A stretch of 64,000 nt of DNA, taken from assembly GCA_020635565.1 (NCBI GenBank), contig JACJZN010000009.1:62001-126000 (forward strand). Direction: 5' to 3'. Below, piece by piece: positions 53,546-63,400 of this stretch; position 1 is the first letter of the stretch, and every line of letters begins with the position of its first letter. Origin of the DNA: Flavobacteriales bacterium. GTDB lineage: Bacteria > Bacteroidota > Bacteroidia > Flavobacteriales_D > Parvicellaceae. The position numbers were made by a program, and so were the translations under genes. A model generated the notes under the pieces. It ran no database searches and had not been told where the DNA came from. It worked only from the letters and a program-made list of their open reading frames with translations.

Positions 53546-56500
53546 CTACTCCAGAACGAATCTTTCCATTTTGAACTCACTATCAGAAGCAATTTTTATG
53601 AAATACACACCTTTAGAAAGATGAGTAGTTGATAAAAGAACTTCAGAATCACTAGTATGGATTTCGTTAGAGACAATTTTACCCAATTGATCAACAATAG
53701 TTAAACTTCTCTCAGCAGTTGTAGTGAATCTTACTGTTAGTTCACGATCTCTTTCTGAAAGTGGATTTGGAAATACAATTACATCATCACTAAGCACATT
53801 CATATGAACGACCTCTACGTTAGAGAAGGAATACTCTCCATTAAAATCAGTTTGTTTCAGACGATAATAAGAAGTTCCGCTTAACGGGTTAATATCCTGA
53901 GTGCTATATTCGGTTAATGTGGTCGAATTTCCTGCTCCGGCAATTTTTGTTATTCCATAAAAATTAATTCCATCATCACTTCGCTCGATAGTAAAATAGT
54001 CGTTGTTGATCTCAGAAGCAGTTTGCCAATTCAAATCTACAATATCACCATTTTCAATTGCCTCAAAAGATAATAACTCCACTGGTAGTGGGTTCGTTGG
54101 ATAATTGTTAGTTCCCAAAGTAAAAGGACTAAAAGAAGTCACAGCACCATTGCTGATGATCTCATTTGGTGTTGCGGAACCGTCATTTCCATGATCTCTC
54201 CAGATGCTATTAACTGCATCCCATCTAGCAACAGAAACGGTAGCAGGATCAACCACGCCACTACAAGCACCGCTGTAAGAATCATAACTTAAAGAAACGG
54301 TTACATTGTTTGTTGTAACTAAACGATTGAGGATCCAATATTCGCAATCTGAAATATAATCAAGTGTTGCCTCCATTGAATTATCGTCATATCCGGCCAA
54401 GTCAGCATCATCATCAAAATATTGCGCGCTGAAACGGGCAGTGGTATTTGTTGGATTTGAAATCGAAATAGGTCTATAGAAGCCATTGTCACCAACTGGA
54501 AACGTAAAGGCATCATTTCCAACTTTATCAATAGGACCGTCAATATGAGATGCATTTGATACTGCCGCAACATTTGAATTGTCAATCATCAAAATATAAT
54601 TGCTTGCATCCGAATAAACAATTCCATTGTTTAGTTCTAAATCAACCACTACATCAAAATTACTAGCCAAATAAACATCTCCTCCAGTTTTCGATACTTC
54701 AAAGTCTCTCATTCGGTGTAAAACACCACCAACTAGGTCGGTAATGTTCTGGTCTACATTTCCATCCATAATAACTCGTCCATTTCCAGCAACACCAAAG
54801 TATATTTGATTGGCACTATTTAAAATGATGTCACCTGCAAAGGAATCAGAATTATTGTAAGAAGGTCTTAATTCTCCTGTGCTTGATTCAATAAAAGTGG
54901 CATTGGCATTATAGTCGTCAGGAAATGCATTAGTTCCAGATAATCTAAATTCGCTGCTGCTTGCATTTTCGAAGGTTACGTCATCATTGAAAGTGTTTCC
55001 ACCAGTTGAAGCATCCGTTGAAGCTCCATTTTTAGTGAAACTAGAAATTCCCTCAAAAGTAGATTCTCTTAATACTATTCTCGCTCCAGTAAAGCTGGCG
55101 TCAGCATTCCATAGTGCATCGCGCATGTTAATTTGCGTAGCTGCACCTGTTGTAATAACATTTTGTGCAGTAGCTCCATCTTGAGTGAAGTTTCTGAATT
55201 CTAAATAGGTCCCTGCAAATCCGCCAGCACCAACTGTTATCGTATAAGTATCGGCTAAAGTTGAATTTCCACCATTAGCTCCGAACCTTACTCCATCAGA
55301 AGACGCAATAGATTCTAAGACAATATCTCCATTGAAGGTTCCAGAACTGTTTGTATTATAATCAACATATACTTCTGCATTTGTTCCAGTAGCATTATTG
55401 AAAATGTCCAATGAACCATTTAAAGTTACATCACCACTGCTTCCAAGAAAGATTCTTCCCGTGGTGGCTGAGGTAGAATTATTAGTTAGTGTTGTTGTAC
55501 CATTTACTGTCAATGATCCGTTATTTCCATTACTAAAGTAACTATTACTTGTTGTTCCTGTTGTTGCTTGGGTCAAAGTAAGATCTCCAGCTAATTGAAC
55601 GGTTCCGTTGTTCACAAAATACAAAGTAGCTGAAGCATGAGATGTTGAGTAATCAATTGATGTATTTCCTGCGATCGTTAAAGTGGAAGCTGAACCGTCT
55701 GCGATGTTTACGTTTTGACCTGATCCATTATGATTGATTGTAAGATCACCTGCAATAGTATTTCCCGCACTTGAATAGGCAAGAAACATGTTGTCAGTGC
55801 CCACATTGTCCATAGTTAAATTTCCACCGAAAGTGTCTGGGTTATTAGCTCCCATCATGAAATAGAATGATCCCGAGTTTACTAATTGCACATCTCCACC
55901 AAATGTGTTATTACCTTGAGATTGATCATCTGCAATTCCACCAGATTTTTCAAGATAAGCTGTTCCTGCATAATCTGTGTTGTCCGTTCTGAATCTTGGG
56001 GCGACAAACGTAACATCTCCGCCCCAGTCTGAATTGAGATTGTATAAATAAGCATCTCCACTAAGTGTTAAAGATTGTGCAGTAGCCCCGGTTTGAGTGA
56101 AGTTTCTGAATTGAGCAATCCCTGTATCAAAACCATTACCTCCTATCGTTACAACTTTTGTAGCGGCAAGTGTTGTCGCACCATTGGCATTTCCAAAGTA
56201 GATACCGTCAGAACCTGCACCGTAGTTTTCAATAGTCAGATTTCCATTAAAAGTTGATACGGCTGCCGCTCCATTAGTCACATAAAACTCAGAATTTGTA
56301 CAAGTAGAGCTATTGGATAATGAACAATTCCCATCTACTAGGATTGTTCCGCCATTGTTAAGATACATTCTTCCGGTAGTTCCAGTGGTATTCAGCTGAA
56401 TATCCACATCACCACCAACAGATAAACTTGATGCAGCATTACTCACTAAGTAGAAATTACTATTACCTGATGTGGCATTTTCTGCGACAGTCAAATTTCC

Positions 56501-59500
56501 ATCAACATTTATAATACCTCCATTTGGAAAGTAGTTTGCCGTTGAGGTATTGCTATTATTGGTGAAATTAACATCTCCTGTAATATTAATTGTTGAGCTC
56601 GTAGCATTGCTAAATGATGTGTTCCCTGCAGATCCACTGTTAGTAACATCCAGATTTCCGTTTATTTGACTAGAACTACCTGTGTACGCGAAATAAAAGA
56701 CTCCAGTTCCATTGTTATTAATGGTTAAATTTCCATTCACGATGTCGTCTCCACCATTACCAAGAAGGAAATTATCAGAACCTGAATGTACGAGTTGAGC
56801 ATCATCATTGAAGGTGTTTCCTCCAGAACTATTGTTGCTCGTTGCCCCCGATTTTTCTAAATATGCGGTTCCTGAGTAAGTGGTTCCATCTGTTCTATGT
56901 TGGGGAGATATAAACACTACATCACCTCCCCAATCACTATTCTGGTTGTAAAGATAGGCGGTGCCGGACAGGGTAAGTGCCTGAGGGGTGGCTCCGATTT
57001 GAGTGAAATTTCTAAACCTTAAATTCCCATCGATAAATCCTCCTGCTCCCACAGTAACTGTTTTAGTAGCAGCCAATGATGCGCTCCCTCCATTTTCACC
57101 AAAAGTAATTCCACTGCATCCAGCTAGTGTTGCTTCCAATTCAATGTCATCATTAAATGTTGCTGTTCCAGCATATGCAAATCTGATATATGAATTCGTT
57201 GCGTTTGAATTGTTTGACGCAATCACTTGCTGATTGAAAACAACCGTACCGCTATAACCAGCTCTAATATCCTGGTTGGATGTTGCAGCTCCATTATTGA
57301 CTAGGGTAGTAGTACCATCAATTGTTAAATTTGAAGTGGCAGCATTCCCAAGATAATTATAGCAAGAAGTGGCTGTAGAGTTGTTCGTGACGGTTACGTC
57401 TCCACTAATAACGCCAGTTCCATTATTAGCGATTCCATTTGTGGCATTGGTTGAAGATGATTCATTAAGAACTACATTTCCAGCAATAGCAAAGGTAGTA
57501 GCAGCATTCGAGTAACCTAGGTAAACACCTGTGCCACTTCCTGAATTAGAGATATTGACATCTCCGGCAAAAGTGTTTCCTATAGAATTATATGCCAAAG
57601 CGGAAGTGGAACTACCTGTATTATTTAAAATTACACTTCCTAGAAATTGATCTGGGTCAGTAACTCCGTAATTAAAGGTGTTTCCTCCTGAATTGGTTAA
57701 GACAACATCGTCTTGAAAATCATTGCCAGAGCTGCTCGAGTTTGCCAGACTTCCATTTTGGGTAAAATCAACAGTTCCCTCATAGGTTGAATTAACAGTC
57801 TGAACAAATCCTGCTTCTGCTACTAAGTTTCCTTCCCACGTTGGTCCTGACATGTATAGCCGTGAGGAATTGTCCAATGTTAAGTTTTGGGCGGTAGTGC
57901 CCACTTGAGTGAAATTGTAGAAGAATAAATTACCGTTAGTGAATCCACCAGCACCAATCGTAATTGTTTTGCCATTTGCCAGTTCAGAAGAACCTGCGGC
58001 TCCCTGGGAAAATCGAATACTATTTCCGGTAGTATTTACTAACTCGATATTACCATTGAATTGATTTCCAGCTGCTCCATGCGCAAGATAAATGTAGTCT
58101 GATCCAGTATTGTTTACAAAAAGATCTCCATTAAAAATATCTGGATTAGTGCTTGCCATTAGGATTCTTCCTGAACCTGAATTGGTGATAGTAGTAGTTG
58201 AATTGAACGTATTTCCTCCATTAGAATCATCATTAGTTGCATCCGTCTTTTCAAGGGAAGTAATACCATCGAAAGTGTTACCCGAAAAAGAAAGACGTGG
58301 TGAAGAGATGGTGATGTCACCAAGAAATGAATTGTTATTAAGAGATGTGTTTGTTGAACCATTTGGTGATAAACTAATCGGAGTAGCATCAGCTTGAGTA
58401 ATGTTGTAGAGATACAAAATACCAGCATTGAAACCTAATCCACCAATGTTTAGTGTTTTTCCAGCAGCCAATGAACTGGTACCATTGTTAGATCCAAGAT
58501 AAATTCCTCCAGAACCATTGTTTTCGAATACAACGGATTCGTTGAATTGATTTCCAACAGATCGGCTAGGTAGAATTCTAGCAGTAGCAGCACCGGAAGT
58601 CGTGAAAGTAACTGTTCCGTTGAAGATGTCTGGGTTCGTAACTCCAAAATACCAATCGTTATCTCCAATATGCGTAAAGGTGGCAGATCCATTAAAAGTG
58701 TTTCCTCCACTATTGTCATTAGTTGCATCCTCTTTGGTGAAATCCACGTTTCCATTGAAAGTACTGTTTGTGAACTGTAGACGAGGAGCAGACAAAGTCA
58801 GATCGCCATCGAAGGTGCAATCGTCCATTGCAATCCTACTACTGCCTGAAAGATCTAGACTTTGGGCAGTGGCTCCCGATTGTGTCAATCGATTGATGGT
58901 TAATAATCCATCGGAAAAACTAAGGGCTCCAAGGCTTAAGGTTTTCGTTGCCGCTAAAGCCGCATCACCACTTGAATTGTTACAAACTCTGATTCCATTA
59001 GGAGATGTACATTCAAAAATTACGTTGCCGTTAAATTGATTTCCACTCGCGTTATGTGCAACATACAAAATTTCAGTTCCTTCATTCGTCAAAGTAAGAT
59101 CATCGTTCCAGATATCTGCCGAATTATTTCCCATTAGGAAATATCCAGAACCGGTTAAATGAAAGTGTGTTGTACCATTAAACGTATTTCCTCCATAACT
59201 AGCATCATTAGTGGCACCTTCCTTCTCAAAATAGACATCACCATCAAACGTACTTTCTCTTAAGTAAATTCTGGGAGCTTGGATGTCAAGATCTCCTAGA
59301 AAGGAACTGAATTGTAAAACAGCTCGAGCAGTCCCGTTAAGATCTAAAGATATATTTGTGGCGTCTGACTGAGAAATAGATTCGATGAAAAGGTCACCTG
59401 CGGTAAAATCGGAACCAACATTTACTGTAACTCCAACACCGAAAGTTCCTGTCCCGACACCACCTTCACAAAAGGAAATTCCTAAAGCTGATCCACTTGT

Positions 59501-60184
59501 AGAAATAGAAATGTCATCATTGAAAATGTTGCCGGCACTGTTGTACCCCAACCTTATCCAGGAACTTCCTGAGTTATCCAATGTTATAGTTCCGTTAAAG
59601 GTATCAGCTGAAGAGTTTCCTAATCTGATTTCAAATGCACTTGCATTAGTAATGCTTAAATTACCGTTGAAAGTACATCCGCCTGTTCCATACTGGTTTG
59701 AGAAATCATGGTTGACGGTAACAACGCTGTTAAATGTTCCTCCGTCAAAGTCTATGCTTCCGGTCGCATTGATAGCAGCGCCAAAAGCTGTCCCTGAAAA
59801 TCGAACAATTCCACTAGTGTTTATTTGAATTGAAGAAGTACCAGGTGAGTCATTTATAGTACCACCAGCTAAAATACAGTCATTAACTCCAGATATCGCA
59901 AAACTACTTCCGTTGATGTCAATTATGCCAGTGTATCCTGTAGTCGTTAGGCCATCAAAAGCAGCAGCAATATCTACATTACAGTTTCCCGTACCATTCG
60001 CATCAAAAAATGCTTGTACACCAGCTGTTGGAGGTCCTCCACCATCTGGCGCCCCTCCAGAACTTGAAGACCAGTTATTACCAGACCAGTTTGCGTTTGA
60101 GCCACTCACCCAGTATCTTTGGGTAAAGCCAGTAATTGGGGTCAATAGAATTAATACGTAAACGAGGATAGACAGGAGTTTCAT
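53546..60184 (-). CDS. Giant repeat-built T9SS type A surface protein
   Basis: A 2212-residue secreted protein with a signal peptide (about 1-21, near GFTQR), then a very long Gly/Asn/Thr/Ser-rich beta-solenoid-like region (about 60-1850). The solenoid has recurring GNTFNG, F-N-G-x-L/V-T-I and L-x-N-x-G-S motifs and seven copies of an LxxTKxxTxGxxGF plus FTQxGATxQ-x-L-x-LSG unit. After it come an Ig-like region, a fibronectin-like stretch with the typical ELLSFEAIENGDIVDLNWQT core split by turns, and a T9SS type A domain (VFPNPLSERDRE to the end). It should be exported and displayed on the cell surface. Adhesion is inferred; no enzyme motif was found. Confidence 0.85.
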   Translation of the reverse strand: MKLLSILVYVLILLTPITGFTQRYWVSGSNANWSGNNWSSSSGGAPDGGGPPTAGVQAFFDANGTGNCNVDIAAAFDGLTTTGYTGIIDINGSSFAISGVNDCILAGGTINDSPGTSSIQINTSGIVRFSGTAFGAAINATGSIDFDGGTFNSVVTVNHDFSNQYGTGGCTFNGNLSITNASAFEIRLGNSSADTFNGTITLDNSGSSWIRLGYNSAGNIFNDDISISTSGSALGISFCEGGVGTGTFGVGVTVNVGSDFTAGDLFIESISQSDATNISLDLNGTARAVLQFSSFLGDLDIQAPRIYLRESTFDGDVYFEKEGATNDASYGGNTFNGTTHFHLTGSGYFLMGNNSADIWNDDLTLTNEGTEILYVAHNASGNQFNGNVIFECTSPNGIRVCNNSSGDAALAATKTLSLGALSFSDGLLTINRLTQSGATAQSLDLSGSSRIAMDDCTFDGDLTLSAPRLQFTNSTFNGNVDFTKEDATNDNSGGNTFNGSATFTHIGDNDWYFGVTNPDIFNGTVTFTTSGAATARILPSRSVGNQFNESVVFENNGSGGIYLGSNNGTSSLAAGKTLNIGGLGFNAGILYLYNITQADATPISLSPNGSTNTSLNNNSFLGDITISSPRLSFSGNTFDGITSLEKTDATNDDSNGGNTFNSTTTITNSGSGRILMASTNPDIFNGDLFVNNTGSDYIYLAHGAAGNQFNGNIELVNTTGNSIRFSQGAAGSSELANGKTITIGAGGFTNGNLFFYNFTQVGTTAQNLTLDNSSRLYMSGPTWEGNLVAEAGFVQTVNSTYEGTVDFTQNGSLANSSSSGNDFQDDVVLTNSGGNTFNYGVTDPDQFLGSVILNNTGSSTSALAYNSIGNTFAGDVNISNSGSGTGVYLGYSNAATTFAIAGNVVLNESSSTNATNGIANNGTGVISGDVTVTNNSTATSCYNYLGNAATSNLTIDGTTTLVNNGAATSNQDIRAGYSGTVVFNQQVIASNNSNATNSYIRFAYAGTATFNDDIELEATLAGCSGITFGENGGSASLAATKTVTVGAGGFIDGNLRFRNFTQIGATPQALTLSGTAYLYNQNSDWGGDVVFISPQHRTDGTTYSGTAYLEKSGATSNNSSGGNTFNDDAQLVHSGSDNFLLGNGGDDIVNGNLTINNNGTGVFYFAYTGSSSQINGNLDVTNSGSAGNTSFSNATSSTINITGDVNFTNNSNTSTANYFPNGGIINVDGNLTVAENATSGNSNFYLVSNAASSLSVGGDVDIQLNTTGTTGRMYLNNGGTILVDGNCSLSNSSTCTNSEFYVTNGAAAVSTFNGNLTIENYGAGSDGIYFGNANGATTLAATKVVTIGGNGFDTGIAQFRNFTQTGATAQSLTLSGDAYLYNLNSDWGGDVTFVAPRFRTDNTDYAGTAYLEKSGGIADDQSQGNNTFGGDVQLVNSGSFYFMMGANNPDTFGGNLTMDNVGTDNMFLAYSSAGNTIAGDLTINHNGSGQNVNIADGSASTLTIAGNTSIDYSTSHASATLYFVNNGTVQLAGDLTLTQATTGTTSNSYFSNGNNGSLTVNGTTTLTNNSTSATTGRIFLGSSGDVTLNGSLDIFNNATGTNAEVYVDYNTNSSGTFNGDIVLESIASSDGVRFGANGGNSTLADTYTITVGAGGFAGTYLEFRNFTQDGATAQNVITTGAATQINMRDALWNADASFTGARIVLRESTFEGISSFTKNGASTDASTGGNTFNDDVTFENASSSEFRLSGTNAFPDDYNANATFIESSTGELRPSYNNSDSFAGDIILNSANQIYFGVAGNGRVIMDGNVDQNITDLVGGVLHRMRDFEVSKTGGDVYLASNFDVVVDLELNNGIVYSDASNYILMIDNSNVAAVSNASHIDGPIDKVGNDAFTFPVGDNGFYRPISISNPTNTTARFSAQYFDDDADLAGYDDNSMEATLDYISDCEYWILNRLVTTNNVTVSLSYDSYSGACSGVVDPATVSVARWDAVNSIWRDHGNDGSATPNEIISNGAVTSFSPFTLGTNNYPTNPLPVELLSFEAIENGDIVDLNWQTASEINNDYFTIERSDDGINFYGITKIAGAGNSTTLTEYSTQDINPLSGTSYYRLKQTDFNGEYSFSNVEVVHMNVLSDDVIVFPNPLSERDRELTVRFTTTAERSLTIVDQLGKIVSNEIHTSDSEVLLSTTHLSKGVYFIKIASDSEFKMERFVLE
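55160..59400 (-). repeat. Super-repeat in the giant protein with two period lengths
   Basis: Seven copies of the TQxxATxQ/I-type core map near 59363, 58873, 58386, 57898, 56991, 56085 and 55173. Successive distances are about 490, 487, 488, 907, 906 and 912 bp, so the first four modules (from the protein N-terminus) repeat at about 163 residues and the last three at about 303 residues. Confidence 0.8.
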
Positions 60185-60205
60185 TGTGGGGAAATATTTT
60201 GTCTA

Positions 60206-60213
60206 CAAAACTA
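60206..60213 (-). promoter_or_regulatory. Candidate -7 box for the giant surface protein
   Basis: TAGTTTTG on the minus strand matches TAnnTTTG and ends 21 bp before the ATG at 60184. No -33 TTG at normal spacing in the 134 bp gap to the next gene. Confidence 0.4.
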
Positions 60214-60318
60214 CAGGAAAATATTGGATTATTAAAGATGTCCTAACAAAATTGCCTAAGACCCCTAATGTTGTGTATTTGTAAATGAAATAATATTTTA
60301 ACGGATTTGGTTTTTTAA

Positions 60319-61077
60319 CTACGGGTTAAACTTGTAGCGCAACAAAATACTGGTATTGAGATTGTTTACTGGTACATCCACAGGAGGCCTTGAGTCATAT
60401 AGGATATTGACACTTCCTACGATGGAGAAGTTGTCGGTTAATTTATGAGCAATAGTACTCTCGTTCGAAATTCTGAAGTCGGCAAAATCACCGATGGATG
60501 GTTGATAATAGGTAATCGTCTTAAACTCCCATAATTTACTGATCTTCCAGTTAAGGGATAAATAATTAGAATTTCGGATAAGATTACTGTATTCAGGAAT
60601 GGTGGTTTCTTCATATTCATACATTAATGACCATCCAAAATTGAATTGAAGAGAATCATTATCTACAATTTTAAAGCGAAGTCCTGATCCAACTAAAATT
60701 CTTTGTCTGATCTTCTGAACACTATTATATTGGATCTGTGCATAAGATTCCCATTTGATAAATCGTACCTCAGACAACATATGGATCAAACGATAATGCG
60801 CATAACCATAGTTTACGAGATCACTTTGATTACTTCTGACAAGTGAGATGTTGTTAAGGAACAAATGGGTAATTTTCTTTTGTCTGTACAGTAGGCTTAC
60901 ATTATTTGATACTTGCCAGATTGAGTTTGTGTTCTGGGTGTATTTAAAACTTAGATCAATGTTGCCTTGTAACCCTTCTTTCGCATCCTTGTATCTCTTT
61001 TCTTCGATGTTAATGATCTGTCCGAAGGTAATATGTTTTAAAAGTATTAAGGCCATTACGACCAGTATTCGCTTCAT
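60319..61077 (-). CDS. DUF481-like outer-membrane beta-barrel protein
   Basis: A 252-residue protein with a signal peptide (about 1-19, near TFGQI). The mature part has about ten alternating strands, e.g. SLLYRQKKITHLFLNN, ESYAQIQYNSVQKIRQRILVGSG and LNTSILLRYKF at the end, resembling DUF481 barrel proteins. Its ATG overlaps the stop of the patatin gene by 4 bp, so the two are translationally coupled. Function unknown; a structural or export partner for the lipase-like protein is only a guess. Confidence 0.72.
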   Translation of the reverse strand: MKRILVVMALILLKHITFGQIINIEEKRYKDAKEGLQGNIDLSFKYTQNTNSIWQVSNNVSLLYRQKKITHLFLNNISLVRSNQSDLVNYGYAHYRLIHMLSEVRFIKWESYAQIQYNSVQKIRQRILVGSGLRFKIVDNDSLQFNFGWSLMYEYEETTIPEYSNLIRNSNYLSLNWKISKLWEFKTITYYQPSIGDFADFRISNESTIAHKLTDNFSIVGSVNILYDSRPPVDVPVNNLNTSILLRYKFNP

Positions 61078-61985
61078 ATCTCTCTTGGTATTATCGTACT
61101 GTTGGAATGGTGGTTTTTTGCATGTTCAAATCCTTCGTTCCACCATTTCTTCATCAATTTTGGGTGGAAAACAAATGGAAAATCTGTCAATTGATAAGGG
61201 GTGTGAAATTTTCTGATTGTTACATTTCTTGCTTTACTCTTTAATTTGCCAATCATCAGATCATCGTAATAGATCTGTTCTGTCATAAATCCAAAAACAC
61301 GCATTAACGATCCGAATGGATTAGTTGTGGGTTCAAAATTTCTTTCCAGATGTTCGGTTTCCAAAATGATCACATCTACTTCTTTTGCGCCAAGATCTAT
61401 CGCTGCCTGAATGGGAGTATGGCTTCCAAATCCTCCATCTGCAAATTCATGTCCATGTTTATTCAATACACTCATAAAAGGTACATAATTGGCACTCGCC
61501 CAAATCCAGTCGATAAAATCCGTGTAAGAATAATCGATGTTGGATTTAAATTCAGTCCGGAATTTCGTGAGATTTGCCACAGAAACAACAATTCGTTTTT
61601 GTTGTTCTTTCAATAATTTGAAATCGTCTTTTGTGAGCGATTCTCGAATGAGTTTTCTAAGATTCTTACTATCACCGAAGGACTGTCTCCTGAGAACAAA
61701 CGACTTAAGTGTATTCCAGTGGTTGATGGAGACGTTAAAGTTATCGTCATCAAGCTCTTTAATCTTAAATGGATTAATGTAGAATATATCCTTTTGCTGA
61801 ACACTGGTAAACACTTTCTTTATTCTGGAAATTTCTCCAAGTGCTAAATGGCTTATCAATAAACTCCCGGTGGAACTTCCAACGAAAAGATCATACTCGC
61901 ATTTTTCATGTTGTATCAGGTATTCAGCCACTCCACCTGCAAAGGCTCCTTTGCTGCCCCCTCCCGATATGACAAGTGCTCTCAT
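61074..61985 (-). CDS. Patatin-like phospholipase
   Basis: A 303-residue serine hydrolase of the patatin/RssA group. The oxyanion loop is GGGSKG (8-13), the nucleophile is Ser38 in GSSTG, and the dyad Asp183 is in FADGGFGSH. No signal peptide is seen, so it is probably cytoplasmic or peripheral to the inner membrane and acts on acyl lipids. The C-terminal part (about 215-303) is basic and lacks a known domain. It is followed with a 4 bp overlap by the DUF481-like gene. Confidence 0.9.
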   Translation of the reverse strand: MRALVISGGGSKGAFAGGVAEYLIQHEKCEYDLFVGSSTGSLLISHLALGEISRIKKVFTSVQQKDIFYINPFKIKELDDDNFNVSINHWNTLKSFVLRRQSFGDSKNLRKLIRESLTKDDFKLLKEQQKRIVVSVANLTKFRTEFKSNIDYSYTDFIDWIWASANYVPFMSVLNKHGHEFADGGFGSHTPIQAAIDLGAKEVDVIILETEHLERNFEPTTNPFGSLMRVFGFMTEQIYYDDLMIGKLKSKARNVTIRKFHTPYQLTDFPFVFHPKLMKKWWNEGFEHAKNHHSNSTIIPREI

Positions 61986-62096
61986 AAATTCCTGTTGGAT
62001 ACAATATCAAAGATATACCGAATATTTAAACGATAAACAGGATTATTTAACATCATTTTTAAGAACTCTATCCAAATAGACGATCTTTTAAGAACA

Positions 62097-62510
62097 ATGT
62101 TTCGTTATGTTAGTGTGGTTGATATGAAAAACGAAATAAAATTTGAAGGAGGTAACGTTTGTGTCTGTAAGAACGGAATTGTTTCATTCACAACATCTGT
62201 TGACAAGTTAGAGTTGGAACATGCGCAAGGTTTTATAGACTGTTTGGTGTCTTTAGGGCAAACCACGGATGTTTTAGTGCTCTTTGATGCAAAGTCTCTA
62301 AAGGAATCTACGGCAGCTGCGGTGAAAAAATACACAGCCGAAAAATTGGAAAAAAATGCAACTGCGCTAGCTGTTCTCAACAATTCAGCAGTATCAAGAT
62401 TCTTGATTCATACTTTCCTTGCAATTTATCGACCAAATATTCCAGTACGCATGTTTGAAGATGAAGCTCAGGCAAAAGAATGGCTATTGGAATTCAAGGC
62501 TCCTCAGTAG
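62097..62510 (+). CDS. STAS/SpoIIAA-like small protein (DUF7793-type), paralogue 3
   Basis: A 137-residue protein from ATG 62097 (a second ATG at 62124 is possible). Plan as in the tandem pair at 43.6-44.4 kb: strands NVCVCKNGIVSFTTSV, helix LELEHAQGFIDCLVSL, TTDVLVLFDAKS, TALAVLNNSAVSRFLIHTFLAIYRPN and final PVRMFEDEAQAKEWLLEF. The end motif P-x-R-x-F-x-x-x-x-x-A-x-x-W-L is shared by all three. The 3' end overlaps the protease gene on the other strand by 17 bp. Function unknown. Confidence 0.65.
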   Translation: MFRYVSVVDMKNEIKFEGGNVCVCKNGIVSFTTSVDKLELEHAQGFIDCLVSLGQTTDVLVLFDAKSLKESTAAAVKKYTAEKLEKNATALAVLNNSAVSRFLIHTFLAIYRPNIPVRMFEDEAQAKEWLLEFKAPQ

Positions 62511-63360
62511 CAATAGCTTCGGTTTTTCCCACTAGAATGGTCGCGCCATGTGCGGCCATTAACCATACTTTCCCAGATCCATCTACGCTGTAAAGCGAAT
62601 TTTCAAATAAAAAATCCCATTCGTAGCTCTTTCCACTGTGTTTGGTGAGACTGGATAGTAATATAGCATTTCCATAGTTATCATACCATATGATCTGATG
62701 AATTTCATTGATATAATAGCTGTTCAGATCACCATTGAATTTTAGCATATGTGTGAATTCTTCATTCAAATAATTGTTTTCCAGATATTTTAATGAATTC
62801 ACGCATACATCACTTTGTTCTAGATGTTCTGCTTGTTTCCAACCATCTATTATAGCTTGTTTCCGATTTTCAAGAGACGGGTGAGACTTAGTCCCATGGA
62901 GGTTTCCTTCTTTCTGGATGCACGCAACTGATTCTTCCAGTGTTGCTCCCATTTTATGAAGGATAAATCCAGAGAAATGATCTGCAGCTAGTTCGTTTTC
63001 GTGGGAGAACTTGAATTTTTCAATTGTATGACCCAGTAGATGATGTCCAATTTCGTGAGCAAGAACACTCCAAGCCGCCCAATCCGTATAAGTCGAATCA
63101 TTGATTCGATTCATAAAATCAGGATTGTATTTGATGTATCTTTTTTTCTTGTAGATATAAGCTTGAGCATTTGGTATTTTAAAGTCAACAATAATTGTGA
63201 AATTGGGTTCAAGACCACAGTAAAGTAAAATTTGAGATACTGCATATTTGGCATCCCTGTCTGAAACAAAATTTGATTCAGTTCCTGTTGTGTCGTTTTT
63301 TTGTCCACGGGCAACACCAATACAGAGAATAAGAAGGAATAAAAGACTAAATTTGTGCAT
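62494..63360 (-). CDS. Secreted M48-like zinc metalloprotease
   Basis: A 288-residue protein with a signal peptide (about 1-20, ARGQK). The zinc site is HEIGH at 102-106 in SVLAHEIGHHLLGH, with a third ligand in ENELAADHFSGF (Glu123). This is the HEXXH plus ExxAD pattern of M48-type peptidases, here without membrane helices, so it probably acts in the periplasm. The C-terminal third (about 195-288) is beta-rich and unlike known families. It converges on the STAS-like gene. Confidence 0.82.
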   Translation of the reverse strand: MHKFSLLFLLILCIGVARGQKNDTTGTESNFVSDRDAKYAVSQILLYCGLEPNFTIIVDFKIPNAQAYIYKKKRYIKYNPDFMNRINDSTYTDWAAWSVLAHEIGHHLLGHTIEKFKFSHENELAADHFSGFILHKMGATLEESVACIQKEGNLHGTKSHPSLENRKQAIIDGWKQAEHLEQSDVCVNSLKYLENNYLNEEFTHMLKFNGDLNSYYINEIHQIIWYDNYGNAILLSSLTKHSGKSYEWDFLFENSLYSVDGSGKVWLMAAHGATILVGKTEAIATEEP

Positions 63361-63400
63361 GGTTATTGTGGTTGACCATTTGTAAATTTACGAAGATATT

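Noticed and set aside
55160..59400. Regularly spaced repeats considered as a CRISPR array
   Set aside because: The repeats are in-frame protein modules of 490-910 bp, not 20-40 bp repeats with unique spacers, and no cas genes are present.
53546..60184. Several open frames of 60-150 codons on the plus strand opposite the giant protein (for example 58110-58397, 58602-59039, 59385-59828)
   Set aside because: They follow the repeat structure of the minus-strand gene, lack signal peptides or families, and arise from its biased codons. They are antisense shadows.
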